Of a DNA stretch of 64,000 bases, positions 41,853-50,488 are shown in pieces. Both the position numbers and the translations under genes were made by a program. Numbering within the stretch: position 1 is the first letter of the stretch; each line of letters starts with the position of its first letter. The notes under the pieces were generated by a model. It saw nothing but the letters and a program-made list of their open reading frames with translations. It made no database searches and was not told where the DNA came from. The stretch comes from Gryllotalpicola daejeonensis (GTDB lineage: Bacteria > Actinomycetota > Actinomycetes > Actinomycetales > Microbacteriaceae), in assembly GCF_039538145.1 (NCBI RefSeq), contig NZ_BAABBV010000001.1, positions 186,001-250,000 of the forward strand. Direction: 5' to 3'.

Positions 41853-42521
41853 ATGGTCGAGTCGATCACCTCGCAGCGCTTCCACGAGTTCCCCGGCGTC
41901 GACGGGTGGCGCGTCATCTCGACGGGCGCCGCGACGTACTTCCCGACCGGTTCCTTCGCGAAGGGCGTCGAGCTCGTCACGCGGATCGGCGAGCTGGCGG
42001 ATGCCGCGAACCACCACCCCGACGTCGACCTGCGGTACCCCGGCGTGCAGGTGCGCCTGCAGACGCACGAGGTGAAGGAGCAGGGGTGGATGCTGAGCGA
42101 GCGCGACGCCGCCCTCGCTGCGCAGATCACCGACGCCGCGCATGCACTGGGCATCGAGCCCGACCCGAGCCGCGTGCAGGCACTGCAGATCGCGATCGAT
42201 GCCCTCGACATCGCGAAGCTGAGGCCGTTCTGGGCTGTGGTGCTCGGCTACGAGCTGGTCGGTGACGAGGACGTCACGGACCCCGCCGCGTTCGGCCCGA
42301 ACGTGTGGTTCCAGCAGATGGACGCACCCCGGCCGCAGCGCAACCGCATCCATGTCGACCTGTACGTGCCGGCCGACGTCGCGCCGCAGCGCGTCGAGGC
42401 CGCCCTTGCCGCCGGCGGCAGCGTGGTGCGCGACAACGGCCCGAACTGGTGGACGCTTGCGGACCCGGAAGGCAACGAGGTCGACGTCGCCCCCTGGCCC
42501 GACGGCTTCAGCGGCTGGTAG
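41853..42521 (+). CDS. Pterin-4a-carbinolamine dehydratase fused to a VOC domain
   Basis: The 222-residue protein joins two modules. Residues 1-90 resemble 4a-hydroxytetrahydrobiopterin dehydratase, with AANHHPDVDLRYPGVQVRLQ near 51-70 holding the catalytic His pair, followed by THEVKEQGWMLSERDAALA. Residues 105-222 are glyoxalase/VOC-like (AIDALDIAKLRPFWAVVLGY near 112-131 and LADPEGNEVDVAPWPDG near the end). The dehydratase domain usually stands alone and recycles pterin after aromatic hydroxylation. No hydroxylase is nearby. Confidence 0.85.
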   Translation: MVESITSQRFHEFPGVDGWRVISTGAATYFPTGSFAKGVELVTRIGELADAANHHPDVDLRYPGVQVRLQTHEVKEQGWMLSERDAALAAQITDAAHALGIEPDPSRVQALQIAIDALDIAKLRPFWAVVLGYELVGDEDVTDPAAFGPNVWFQQMDAPRPQRNRIHVDLYVPADVAPQRVEAALAAGGSVVRDNGPNWWTLADPEGNEVDVAPWPDGFSGW

Positions 42522-42523
42522 CG

Positions 42524-43132
42524 CTAGGCGTTCACGTCGGAATCATCCGGCGCCTCCGGTCGCACGATCTGCCGGTTCAGATGCCGCCGCATGATGTTGA
42601 CCATGTCGATCTCGCCGCCGGACAGCAGCCACTGGATCTGCAGCCCGTCCAGCAGCGCCAGCAGCACCACGGCGGACAGGTCGGGGTCCCAGTCCGGGCG
42701 CAGTACTCCGGCCTCGGCGCCGCGCCGGTAGGTGCGGGCGATCCGCTCGCGCCGCTCGGCGTAGCGCTGTGCGAAGAAGGCATGGCCCGGGTTGCTCTCG
42801 CTCACGGACTCCCCCGCCAGCACCGTGAACAGCTCGACCATGCCCTTGCTCTCGATGTTGCGCCGCACCATGTCGACGACAGCCTCGAGCGCGGCATCCG
42901 CATCGGTGATGGCGTCGAGATCCATGCGCTCGTCGTCCTCGGCGTCGCGCAGCCGCAGCACCTCGTGCAGCAGCGCGTCCTTGTCGGGGAACTCGTCGAC
43001 GAGCTCGGCGTAGGTCACCCCGGCGGTCACGGCGATGCGCACGAGCGTGGCGCCGTTGAAGCCGACGTCACGGAAGACCTCGCGCGCGGCATCCAGAATC
43101 GCGTCGTGTCTCTGGGCGTCACTCACGGTCAC
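42524..43132 (-). CDS. TetR family regulator
   Basis: The 202-residue protein has a TetR-like HTH (FNGATLVRIAVTAGVTYAELVDEFPDKDALLHEVL near 25-59) and a helical ligand domain. The start is a GTG. It lies 52 bases downstream of the S9 peptidase on the same strand and converges with the pterin dehydratase fusion. Its target is unknown. Confidence 0.9.
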   Translation of the reverse strand: MTVSDAQRHDAILDAAREVFRDVGFNGATLVRIAVTAGVTYAELVDEFPDKDALLHEVLRLRDAEDDERMDLDAITDADAALEAVVDMVRRNIESKGMVELFTVLAGESVSESNPGHAFFAQRYAERRERIARTYRRGAEAGVLRPDWDPDLSAVVLLALLDGLQIQWLLSGGEIDMVNIMRRHLNRQIVRPEAPDDSDVNA

Positions 43133-43184
43133 ACCCTGGCACCGCGTGCGGCGCGGCGAAAGCCCCGGTGCGCCGCGGCCGGGG

Positions 43185-45182
43185 TCACACCGGCAGGTGC
43201 CTGGCCCACCAGTCGAGGATGATCTCGAAGCGCTGGAGGCGGTGCCGCGGGCGGCCGGCGCGGCTCAGCTCGTGGTTCTCGCCGGGGAAGACGACCAGCT
43301 CGGCCTCGACGCCGTTGCGCTTCAGCGAATGGAAGTACCGCTCGGCCTGTCCCAGCGGGCAGCGCAGATCCTGCTCGGAGTGCAGCACGAGCGTCGGCGT
43401 GGCGACGCGGTCGACGACGGCCTGCGGGCTCTGCGCCGCGATGCGCTCCGGGTCCTCGCCGACGTACTGCTGGCCGAAGAACGAGCCGATGTCGCTCGTG
43501 CCGACGAAGTACTCGGGGTCGAGGAACCCGCGCTCGACGATGGCGGCGGCGAAGCGCTGGTCGTGCGCAATCGTCCAGGCCGTCAGATAGCCGCCATAAG
43601 AGCCGCCGAGGATGCCGACGCGTGCGCCGTCGAGCCGGGAGTCGGCCGCGACCGCCGCATTGAGGAACGCGAGCACGTCGTCGAGATCGACGGTGCCCAT
43701 GGACTGCCGGATGCTTCGGCCGTGCTCTTGCCCATACGTGCGGCTGCCCCGCGGGTTGCAGTAGACGACGGCGTAGCCTGCGTCGACCAGCACCTGCGTC
43801 TCGTCGAACAGGTGGACGCCGTACTCGGCGAACGGGCCGCCGTGGATCATCAGCAGCACGGGGTGGGGGCCGTCGCCCTCCGGCACCGCGACCCAGCCGT
43901 GCACGGGGTAGCCGTCTTTGCTGGGCGTCTCGAGCTCGGTGGGCGTGACGACGCCGGTCTCACGCAGCGCCGCCGAGAAGTCGGTGCGACGCCGCAGGCC
44001 GCCGGCCTCGACCACGGCGACATCGCCGTAGCTGTCGGGGGCCGAGTAGCTGACGACGATCGTCTGGCCCGCGGCATCCGCCCCGCTCACCTCGATCGCG
44101 CCCTCGGTGAGTGCGCTCACCGTGCCTGCGGAATCCACATGCAGCAGCTGGTGCGTGCCGCGGCTGCCGTTGATGACGAGCACCGAGCCGTCGGGTCGCG
44201 TGACGATCGTCGGCTGCATGCCCCCGCCGCCGATGTCGTACTGCGCGGGGTCGGTGAGGCGCCGTGGCGCCTGCCCCGGCTGCTCGATGACGTAGAGCGA
44301 GGAGTTGCGGCCGATGAAATCCAGGCCGTCCTCGCCGAGCTCTCCGGCGAGGAAGAACAGCCGGCCGTCCGGGCCGTACTCGACGGCGTCGACGCCGAAG
44401 CTGCCGTGCTCGAACGTCGCGTCGACGGCATCCCCCTCGCCGGAGACGGGCAGCAGCACGACGCTCGAGCGGAGGTCCTCATCGCGCGTCTCGTGCACGG
44501 CGGCGACCGCGGCGAGCGTCTGCCCGTCGGGCGAGAAGGCGAAGTCGCCGTGGTCGACCTCGTGCTGCGAGACGCGGCGCGGCTCGGCGACCGTCGGGCG
44601 CGGCTCTGCCGGCCCCTCGGGCGAGGCGACCGGCTGCACGACGGGCTCGGCCTGCACGTCGGGCACGGGGACGACGAACAGCAGGTTCGGGCGGTCGAGG
44701 TAGTAGCCGAGGCCGTTGGAGGTGCGGTTGAAGACGTCGAAACGGCGGGGCGGCTCGGCATCAGAGCCGAGGCCCTCGACCGTGCCGTAGCGGCCCTGCT
44801 CGGGCTCGCGGCTCGAGAAGGCGAGCGTCGTGCTGTCGGGCGACCAGGCGAACCGGCCGACGCCGAGCTTCCGGTCGGTGACCTGCACCGGCTCGCCGCC
44901 GCCCGCGTCGACCACGTAGAGCTGCGCGGGGGCACCGGGCTCTGCGCGCAGGAACGCGATCAGCTCGCCGTTCGGCGAGAACTGCGGCGCGGTGTCGCGG
45001 AAACCACGGGTCAGGCGGAATGGGGCGCCGCCGTGCGCCGATAGGGGCACGATCCACAGCTGGCCGACGTAGGCGTCAGCGTCGAGATCGGGCCGCGTGA
45101 CCGAGATCACGGCGGCACCGCCGCGCGGGCTGATCGACGGGCTCGAGACGGTGTTGATCAGCGGAAGATCGCGCGGCTTCAT
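43185..45182 (-). CDS. Prolyl oligopeptidase family serine peptidase (S9)
   Basis: The 665-residue protein has an N-terminal beta-propeller (about 20-400, with repeats such as TAPQFSPNGELIAFLRAE and FAWSPDSTTLAFSSRE) and a C-terminal alpha/beta hydrolase domain. The nucleophile is Ser528 in GGSYGGYL, with Asp in SEQDLRCP and His in GENHELSR. It resembles acylaminoacyl or dipeptidyl peptidases and should cleave short peptides. No signal peptide is seen. AGGAG 6 bases upstream sets ATG 45182. Confidence 0.93.
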   Translation of the reverse strand: MKPRDLPLINTVSSPSISPRGGAAVISVTRPDLDADAYVGQLWIVPLSAHGGAPFRLTRGFRDTAPQFSPNGELIAFLRAEPGAPAQLYVVDAGGGEPVQVTDRKLGVGRFAWSPDSTTLAFSSREPEQGRYGTVEGLGSDAEPPRRFDVFNRTSNGLGYYLDRPNLLFVVPVPDVQAEPVVQPVASPEGPAEPRPTVAEPRRVSQHEVDHGDFAFSPDGQTLAAVAAVHETRDEDLRSSVVLLPVSGEGDAVDATFEHGSFGVDAVEYGPDGRLFFLAGELGEDGLDFIGRNSSLYVIEQPGQAPRRLTDPAQYDIGGGGMQPTIVTRPDGSVLVINGSRGTHQLLHVDSAGTVSALTEGAIEVSGADAAGQTIVVSYSAPDSYGDVAVVEAGGLRRRTDFSAALRETGVVTPTELETPSKDGYPVHGWVAVPEGDGPHPVLLMIHGGPFAEYGVHLFDETQVLVDAGYAVVYCNPRGSRTYGQEHGRSIRQSMGTVDLDDVLAFLNAAVAADSRLDGARVGILGGSYGGYLTAWTIAHDQRFAAAIVERGFLDPEYFVGTSDIGSFFGQQYVGEDPERIAAQSPQAVVDRVATPTLVLHSEQDLRCPLGQAERYFHSLKRNGVEAELVVFPGENHELSRAGRPRHRLQRFEIILDWWARHLPV

Positions 45183-45189
45183 AGTGCTC

Positions 45190-45954
45190 CTACTCTTCGA
45201 CGAAGTCCGAGGTGTCACCGACGAGGCGCGTGTGGTCGGCGGGAACGGGCTCGACGGCCGCGAGTGCGACCTCGGCCGCGAACTCGGACACGTTGTAGAG
45301 CTTCCCGGCCGACTTGCGGCGCTCGTCGATCGCCCCGGGGTTGAGACGGTTCAGAAGGGTGGCGGTGATCGTGCCCTCGATCATGTCGCCCGAGACGACC
45401 ACGAAGTCGATGCCACGGGCGTCGAGCTCAGGGATTCGTTCGCGCAGCGCGTCTTCGCCCGCGCGCTTCGATTCGGCCACCGGCGTGTACTCGGGCATGG
45501 TCGGCGTGGTGCGGATGAAGTGCGCCTGGTGGCTCGTGACGAAGACCACCCGGCCGCCCTGCGCCAAGAGCGGCAGCGCGGTCTCGAGCACCGAGACCTG
45601 CGCGTCGCGGTTGAGGCGCAGCGCGTAGTCCTCGCCCATCCCGGCCTCCATGCCGCCGGACGCGTTCAGCACGAGGATGTCGAGGCCGCCCCAGGCGTCC
45701 TTCACCTGCGCGAACATGGCGGCGACGGATGCCGGATCGGTGAGGTCCGCAGCGATGACGAGCGACTCCGCGCCCTTCTCGGCGAGCTGCGCCTGCAGCT
45801 TCTCGGCGCGGGCCGCCTTGTTGCGGTAGTTGATGACCACCTTCGCGCCCGCCTCGGCGAAATAGCCGACCGTGTCGGCGCCGATCCCGCGGCTGGACCC
45901 GGTGACGAGAACGCGCTTGCCTGCGAGCGAGCCGGGGGCGAGGGGGTTGGTCAC
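45190..45954 (-). CDS. SDR family oxidoreductase
   Basis: The 254-residue protein has TGSSRGIG near 18-25, a LNASGG segment near 97 and FVTSHQAHFIRTTPTMPEYTPVAESKRAGE near 139-168. The usual YxxxK appears to be replaced by YTPVAESKRAGE, with the Tyr and Lys more widely spaced, so activity or substrate may differ from classical SDRs. The GTG start follows AGGAG. The S9 peptidase gene follows 7 bases later, so they form an operon. Confidence 0.85.
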   Translation of the reverse strand: MTNPLAPGSLAGKRVLVTGSSRGIGADTVGYFAEAGAKVVINYRNKAARAEKLQAQLAEKGAESLVIAADLTDPASVAAMFAQVKDAWGGLDILVLNASGGMEAGMGEDYALRLNRDAQVSVLETALPLLAQGGRVVFVTSHQAHFIRTTPTMPEYTPVAESKRAGEDALRERIPELDARGIDFVVVSGDMIEGTITATLLNRLNPGAIDERRKSAGKLYNVSEFAAEVALAAVEPVPADHTRLVGDTSDFVEE

Positions 45955-46020
45955 GAGGAACTCCTAATGGGGGTCAGAATCGGGCTGATCAAAAGCCCCC
46001 ATCGACCCTACCAATGACAG

Positions 46021-46026
46021 TAGGGT
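46021..46026 (+). promoter_or_regulatory. Putative leaderless -10 element of the NfeD gene
   Basis: TAGGGT ends 7 bases before ATG 46034. Confidence 0.4.
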
Positions 46027-46033
46027 GAGGCTC

Positions 46034-46498
46034 ATGGGTGGGTTCGAGTGGGTCGTCTGGGCCGCTCTGATCATTGTGCTCGTGGCCATCGCGATGCTCA
46101 CGACCGAGATCGAGTTCATGCTGCTCGCTCTCGGCGCGCTCGGCGGCCTGATCGCCGACCTGCTCGGCGCCCCGGTGTGGCTCGCGGTCGTGATCGCCGC
46201 CGTCATCGCCATTCTCAGCACCTTTCTGCTGCGGCCGCCGCTGCTCAACGCCCTGCGGCGCGGCGCGGACCCCGCGAAGAGCAACATCGACGCGATCGTC
46301 GGCACGACGGGCCAGGTGCTCATCCAGGTCTCGCAGAGCGGCGGTCAGGTGAAGCTCGCGAACGGCGAGACGTGGAGCGCTCGGCTCGGCAGCGAGACCG
46401 CCCCCGTGCTCGGCCCGGGAACCCATGTGCGTGTGCTGGCCGTCGACGGGGCATCCGTCGTCATCGAACCCGAGGCGAGCGGCGCGCCGCTCGGCTGA
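46034..46498 (+). CDS. NfeD family membrane protein
   Basis: The 154-residue protein has two hydrophobic segments (about 5-25 and 32-65) and a C-terminal OB-fold domain (about 85-150: AIVGTTGQVLIQVS and NGETWSARL) as in short NfeD1b-type proteins. These pair with stomatin-like proteins in membrane microdomains. The stomatin-like gene follows 38 bases downstream, the usual partner order. Confidence 0.9.
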   Translation: MGGFEWVVWAALIIVLVAIAMLTTEIEFMLLALGALGGLIADLLGAPVWLAVVIAAVIAILSTFLLRPPLLNALRRGADPAKSNIDAIVGTTGQVLIQVSQSGGQVKLANGETWSARLGSETAPVLGPGTHVRVLAVDGASVVIEPEASGAPLG

Positions 46499-46536
46499 GC
46501 CGTGCGAGTGCACGCAGAGACAACAGAGAGGTCGTC

Positions 46537-47514
46537 ATGACACCAGGTGAAGTGATCATCGCGATCGTGGTGGTGATCGTCATCATCTTCGTGCTGGTGA
46601 CGATCTTCCGCGCGATCCGCATCGTGCCGCAGGCGCGCGCCGGCGTGGTCGAGCGGCTCGGTCGCTACCACAAGACGCTCACCCCGGGCCTCAACCTGCT
46701 CGTGCCCTATATCGACCACCTGCGGCCGCTCATCGACCTGCGCGAGCAGGTCGTCTCGTTCGCGCCGCAGCCCGTGATCACCGAGGACAACCTGGTCGTC
46801 TCGATCGACACGGTCATCTATTTCCAGGTGACGGATGCCCGTGCGGCGACCTATGAGATCGCGAACTACCTCGCCGCGGTCGAGCAGCTGACCACCACCA
46901 CCCTGCGCAACGTCGTCGGTGGCATGAACCTCGAAGAGGTGCTCACGAGCCGCGACAACATCAACTCGCAGCTGCGCATCGTTCTCGACGAGGCCACCGG
47001 CAAGTGGGGCATCCGCGTCGGCCGCGTCGAGCTCAAGTCGATCGACCCGCCCGCCTCGATCCAGGACTCGATGGAGCAGCAGATGCGCGCAGAGCGCAAC
47101 CGCCGCGCCGCGATCCTGAACGCAGAGGGCACGAAGCAGGCCGAGATCCTGAACGCCGAGGGCTTCAAGCAGGCCGCGATCCTCAAGGCGGAGGGCGACA
47201 AGCAGGCCGCGGTGCTGCGCGCGGAGGGCGAGGCGAAGGCGATCGACACGGTCTTCTCAGCCATCCACGCGGGCAAGCCCGACGACCTGCTGCTCGCCTA
47301 CCAGTACCTGCAGACGCTGCCGCTGATCGCGAACGGCCAGGCCAACAAGGTCTGGATGATCCCTTCAGAGCTCACGAAGGCGCTCGAGGGCTTCAGCGGC
47401 GCGTTCGGCAAGGTACCGGGCGGCAGCGTGCCGACCGCGAGCAACGCGCCGGGCGCGGCCCCCGCGACGGCGCCGGCGCCCACGCCGTCATCCGGCGCCC
47501 ACGCCGCGGAGTAG
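46537..47514 (+). CDS. SPFH/stomatin-like (paraslipin) protein
   Basis: The 325-residue protein has an N-terminal membrane anchor (5-28), a band 7 domain (ARAGVVERLGRYHKTLTPGL near 36-55, then IDLREQVVSFAPQPVIT) and a helical region with imperfect 10-residue repeats of the type AEGxKQAxIL (about 190-235), which form the oligomer. The Ala/Pro-rich C-terminus is variable. It likely scaffolds membrane proteins together with the NfeD partner upstream. Confidence 0.95.
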   Translation: MTPGEVIIAIVVVIVIIFVLVTIFRAIRIVPQARAGVVERLGRYHKTLTPGLNLLVPYIDHLRPLIDLREQVVSFAPQPVITEDNLVVSIDTVIYFQVTDARAATYEIANYLAAVEQLTTTTLRNVVGGMNLEEVLTSRDNINSQLRIVLDEATGKWGIRVGRVELKSIDPPASIQDSMEQQMRAERNRRAAILNAEGTKQAEILNAEGFKQAAILKAEGDKQAAVLRAEGEAKAIDTVFSAIHAGKPDDLLLAYQYLQTLPLIANGQANKVWMIPSELTKALEGFSGAFGKVPGGSVPTASNAPGAAPATAPAPTPSSGAHAAE

Positions 47515-47569
47515 CGCTCTGGTCTCCCCCGGCCGAGATGGCGGCTACTTCGCGCTGCCGCGCCCGCGG

Positions 47570-48304
47570 GTGCTCGCGCACCGCGGCCTCGCGACCGCCG
47601 CGCCCGAGAACACACTGCTCGCCTTCGCGAACGCGCTGGCGGCGGGCGCTGCGTATGTGGAGACCGACGTGCACGCCTCCGCCGACGGCGTCGCGATCGT
47701 CAGCCACGACCCCGACCTCACGCGGCTCGCGGGTCGCGAGGCGCGCGTCGACCAGCTGACGCGTGCTGAGCTCGCGAAGATCGAGCTGGGCGACGGCGCC
47801 TCGTTCTGCACGCTCGCCGAGGCGCTCGACGCCTTTCCTGACGCGCGCTTCAACATCGATGTGAAGACCAGGGCGGCGGCGGATGCCGCGGCCGCGGCGA
47901 TCCTCGACGCGGGCGCCACCGACCGGGTGCTCGTGACGAGCTTCGACGACAGCACCCGCAAGGCGGTGCTCGCCGCGCTCGGCAATGGACACCCCGTGGC
48001 GACCTCGGCGTCCCAGCGCGGCGTGATCTGGGCGCTGATCGGCGCGCGGCTCGGCCTCGGCTCCGTCGTGCGCGCGGCGCTCAACGGCGTCGACGCCGTG
48101 CAGGTGCCCGAACGTCAGGGGCCGCTCACGGTCGTGACGCCCCGCTTCATCCGTGCCGTGCAGCGCGCCGGCGTCGAGGTGCACGTGTGGACGGTCAACG
48201 ACGAAGCCGACATGCGGCGTCTGCTCGCGATGGGCGTCGACGGCATCGTGACTGATCGCGCCGACATCGCACTGCGGGTTGTCAACCACCTGGCAAACCC
48301 CTGA
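47570..48304 (+). CDS. Glycerophosphodiester phosphodiesterase
   Basis: The 244-residue TIM-barrel enzyme has LAHRGLATAAPENT near 2-15 with the catalytic His and Glu, VETDVHASADG near 29-39 and VSHDPDLTRLAG near 44-55. It splits glycerophosphodiesters into glycerol 3-phosphate and an alcohol. The frame is open for 18 more codons upstream without ATG or GTG, so the N-terminus is uncertain: GTG 47570 leaves only one residue before LAHRG, and a CTG at 47519 is possible. Confidence 0.88.
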   Translation: MLAHRGLATAAPENTLLAFANALAAGAAYVETDVHASADGVAIVSHDPDLTRLAGREARVDQLTRAELAKIELGDGASFCTLAEALDAFPDARFNIDVKTRAAADAAAAAILDAGATDRVLVTSFDDSTRKAVLAALGNGHPVATSASQRGVIWALIGARLGLGSVVRAALNGVDAVQVPERQGPLTVVTPRFIRAVQRAGVEVHVWTVNDEADMRRLLAMGVDGIVTDRADIALRVVNHLANP

Positions 48305-48347
48305 GTCTGCCGCTTCACTGGGAAGCTCCGGGAACGCTGAGGCGTTT

Positions 48348-48380
48348 CGAATTCATGAATTCGTATCGGAATTCGTATCG
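48348..48380 (+). promoter_or_regulatory. Palindrome and tandem repeat in the rbpA leader
   Basis: CGAATTCATGAATTCG at 48348-48363 is a perfect 16-base palindrome. It overlaps a perfect tandem duplication of GAATTCGTATCG at 48357-48368 and 48369-48380. A GGAAC at 48331-48335 resembles an ECF-type -35. The region directly precedes the rbpA ribosome site. Confidence 0.65.
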
Positions 48381-48398
48381 AGCGTGAAGGAGCCCCGA

Positions 48399-48761
48399 AT
48401 GGCAGATCGAAGCCTACGTGGAATGAGGCTCGGTGCTCAGAGCCTGCAGAGCGAAGAGGGCGTGAGCTTCTCGCCGCGCGCCACGCACACCTACGCGTGC
48501 GCCAGCTGCGGCCGCGAGACCACCATGGTGTTCGCCGCCGAGGCGGAAGCCCCCGAGACCTGGGAGTGCCGTTACTGCGGCCAGGAGGCCACCCTGCTGG
48601 TCGACGACAAGCCCGTCGAGGTGGACCGCGCAGAGGCCAAGGCCCCGCGCAGCCACTGGGACATGCTGCTCGAACGGCGCACCGAGGCAGAGCTCGAGGA
48701 GCTGCTGCAGGGGCGCCTCAACTACCTGCGCTCGCGTCGCGGGCAGGAGCAGAACGCCTGA
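48399..48761 (+). CDS. rbpA: RNA polymerase-binding protein RbpA
   Basis: The 120-residue protein matches RbpA, which binds primary sigma factor and helps open-complex formation in actinobacteria. The start MADRSLRGMRLG, the zinc-knuckle pairs CASCG and CRYCG (near 33 and 56) and the C-terminal sigma-interacting helix RTEAELEELLQGRLNYLRS are present. GAAGGAG 7 bases before ATG 48399 sets the start. In Streptomyces rbpA is under the stress sigma factor SigR. The repeats upstream may hold a comparable control. Confidence 0.96.
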   Translation: MADRSLRGMRLGAQSLQSEEGVSFSPRATHTYACASCGRETTMVFAAEAEAPETWECRYCGQEATLLVDDKPVEVDRAEAKAPRSHWDMLLERRTEAELEELLQGRLNYLRSRRGQEQNA

Positions 48762-48789
48762 GCCGGGCGCGTCAGACGTCAGACCGACG

Positions 48790-48817
48790 AGGGCCGGGTC
48801 CGAGAGGATCCGGCCCT
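48790..48817 (+). terminator. Terminator after rbpA
   Basis: A 12-bp stem with one G-T wobble (48790-48801 with 48806-48817) and a GAGA loop. Confidence 0.8.
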
Positions 48818-48987
48818 CTACGTATGCGCTCGGCGATCGACGGCGGCGGAACGGCCAGGGCAGCCGCGGAAATCCGGACATCGGGGCGGCGAAACTTCGC
48901 GTTACCGCGGTGACACGGCGCAGACACAGCCCGGTGGTCGACTTCCCGTAAAGCGTTGACGATCTGACGACGGAACGGAGCACGGCG

Positions 48988-49710
48988 ATGACCAAGCGAG
49001 TGTGGGACGACTTCCTCAGCGAGCGCGACAAGGCGCACTTGGCGATCGTCGGCGAAGGCAAGCGCGTTGGCTTCGGCGAGCGGCCCGCGGTGCTGATGGT
49101 CGACAACTACGAGGGGGTGTTCTCGGAGCCCGGCGTGGATATCCTCGACGCCGTGCGCACGAAGCCCGGTTCCATCGGCGCCGAAGCGCACGAGGCCGCC
49201 GACCGCATCGCGACGCTGCTAGAGCACGCTCGGGCGGCCGGCATCCCCGTCATCCATGTGACCGGGATGCACGGCAACAACATGCCGGGCTGGAACCCGT
49301 CGATCCACGCCGGCGACGCGCGCGGCGTCATCACGCCGGAGAAGGCGGGCGCGGGCGACAAGTACCGCATCGTCGAGAAGTGCGCACCGATCGAGGGCGA
49401 GGTCGTGTTCCAGAAGACCGCGCCGAGTGCGTTCTTCGGCACTCCCCTGCAGAGCCTGCTCAACTTCCTCGACGTGGACACCCTCATCGTGGGCGGCGAA
49501 GCCGCGTCCGGGTGCGTCCGGGCCTCGGCGGTCGACGCCGCGAGCTATCGCTACCGGGTCATCGTCGCCGAGGAGTGCGTCTACGACCGCCACGAGGCCT
49601 CCCGCGCGATCAACCTCTTCGATCTGCACCAGAAGTACGCCGACGTGTTGTCCACCGACGCCGTGATCGCCTGGATCGACTCCTACAACCGGGCCACGGC
49701 AGCGGCGTGA
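48988..49710 (+). CDS. Isochorismatase-superfamily cysteine hydrolase (amidohydrolase)
   Basis: The 240-residue protein has the full catalytic triad of the superfamily: Asp39 in LMVDN, Lys143 in FQKTAPSAFFG and Cys176 in SGCVRAS. The SGCVRA pattern is closest to N-carbamoylsarcosine amidohydrolase and maleamate amidohydrolase, which release ammonia from amides or carbamoyl groups. Two paralogues lie 5 kb further on. GGAG precedes the ATG. A UTRA-type GntR gene follows after 16 bases in the same operon. Confidence 0.9.
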   Translation: MTKRVWDDFLSERDKAHLAIVGEGKRVGFGERPAVLMVDNYEGVFSEPGVDILDAVRTKPGSIGAEAHEAADRIATLLEHARAAGIPVIHVTGMHGNNMPGWNPSIHAGDARGVITPEKAGAGDKYRIVEKCAPIEGEVVFQKTAPSAFFGTPLQSLLNFLDVDTLIVGGEAASGCVRASAVDAASYRYRVIVAEECVYDRHEASRAINLFDLHQKYADVLSTDAVIAWIDSYNRATAAA

Positions 49711-49726
49711 ACTGAGCGCGGGCAAC

Positions 49727-50470
49727 ATGGCCCGATCACCCGACACTCCACGCGTGGGCCGTTCAGCGACGGCCGACGCGCATTACGTGCGCGACATGAT
49801 CTGGTCGCAGCTGTTCGTCGATGGCGATGTCGAGGTGCTCAGCCGCACGGAGGAGTCGCTGGCCAAGGAATACCAGGTCTCGCGGAACACCGTGCGGCTC
49901 GCGCTGGCGATGCTCGCGAACGAGGGGCTCGTCACCCGCAAGCGCGGAATCGGCACCACGATCGCGGTCGACCCGGTCAACCGCACCGCCAAGGACATGG
50001 GCATGTCGGACCTCGTGGGCGGCAGAGAGCAGCGGGTGCGCCGACACACGGTCGGCAAGACGGTCGTGGCGAGCAGTCCGCTGCTGCATGCCCGTTTCGG
50101 CGAGAGCGCGGGTGGATTCCTGCGTTGGGAGCGCACGACCTTCGTCGACGACGTCCCTTTCAGCACGTGGACGACCTATCTGCCGCTGCGCTGGGCGGCG
50201 CCCCTGCTCGAGGGCGACGAGTTCGACGCGGTCGACATGTTCAAGCTCGTGCGCTCGTTGGCGCCCACAGCGCCCGTGCGTGCAACTCGGCGGATGCGGG
50301 CGGTCGCGGCCGACGCCAGAACCTCGATTCAGCTGCGGGTCGAGCCCGGGGTGCCGGTCGTGCACATCGAGCGATCGATAGAGGACGCGCATGGCGCCTG
50401 TCTCGAGCTGGGCTACGCGGAATGCCGCTCCGATCGCTTCACCCTCACCTACACCACCGAATACGACTAG
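49727..50470 (+). CDS. GntR family regulator, HutC/UTRA type
   Basis: The 247-residue protein has an N-terminal winged helix (LSRTEESLAKEYQVSRNTVRLALAMLANEGLV near 38-69) and a C-terminal UTRA ligand domain (FLRWERTTFVDDVPFSTWTTYLP near 131-153). HutC-type regulators sense the pathway substrate or product. It is coupled to the cysteine hydrolase gene upstream and probably controls it, the convergent ABC operon or both. Confidence 0.92.
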   Translation: MARSPDTPRVGRSATADAHYVRDMIWSQLFVDGDVEVLSRTEESLAKEYQVSRNTVRLALAMLANEGLVTRKRGIGTTIAVDPVNRTAKDMGMSDLVGGREQRVRRHTVGKTVVASSPLLHARFGESAGGFLRWERTTFVDDVPFSTWTTYLPLRWAAPLLEGDEFDAVDMFKLVRSLAPTAPVRATRRMRAVAADARTSIQLRVEPGVPVVHIERSIEDAHGACLELGYAECRSDRFTLTYTTEYD

Positions 50471-50488
50471 ACCGCACGTTGTGCCGGG

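Noticed and set aside
43163..43184. CCCCGG-N10-CCGGGG hairpin between the S9 peptidase and tetR genes
   Set aside because: A 6-bp GC-only stem is easily found by chance at this base composition and there is no T tract.
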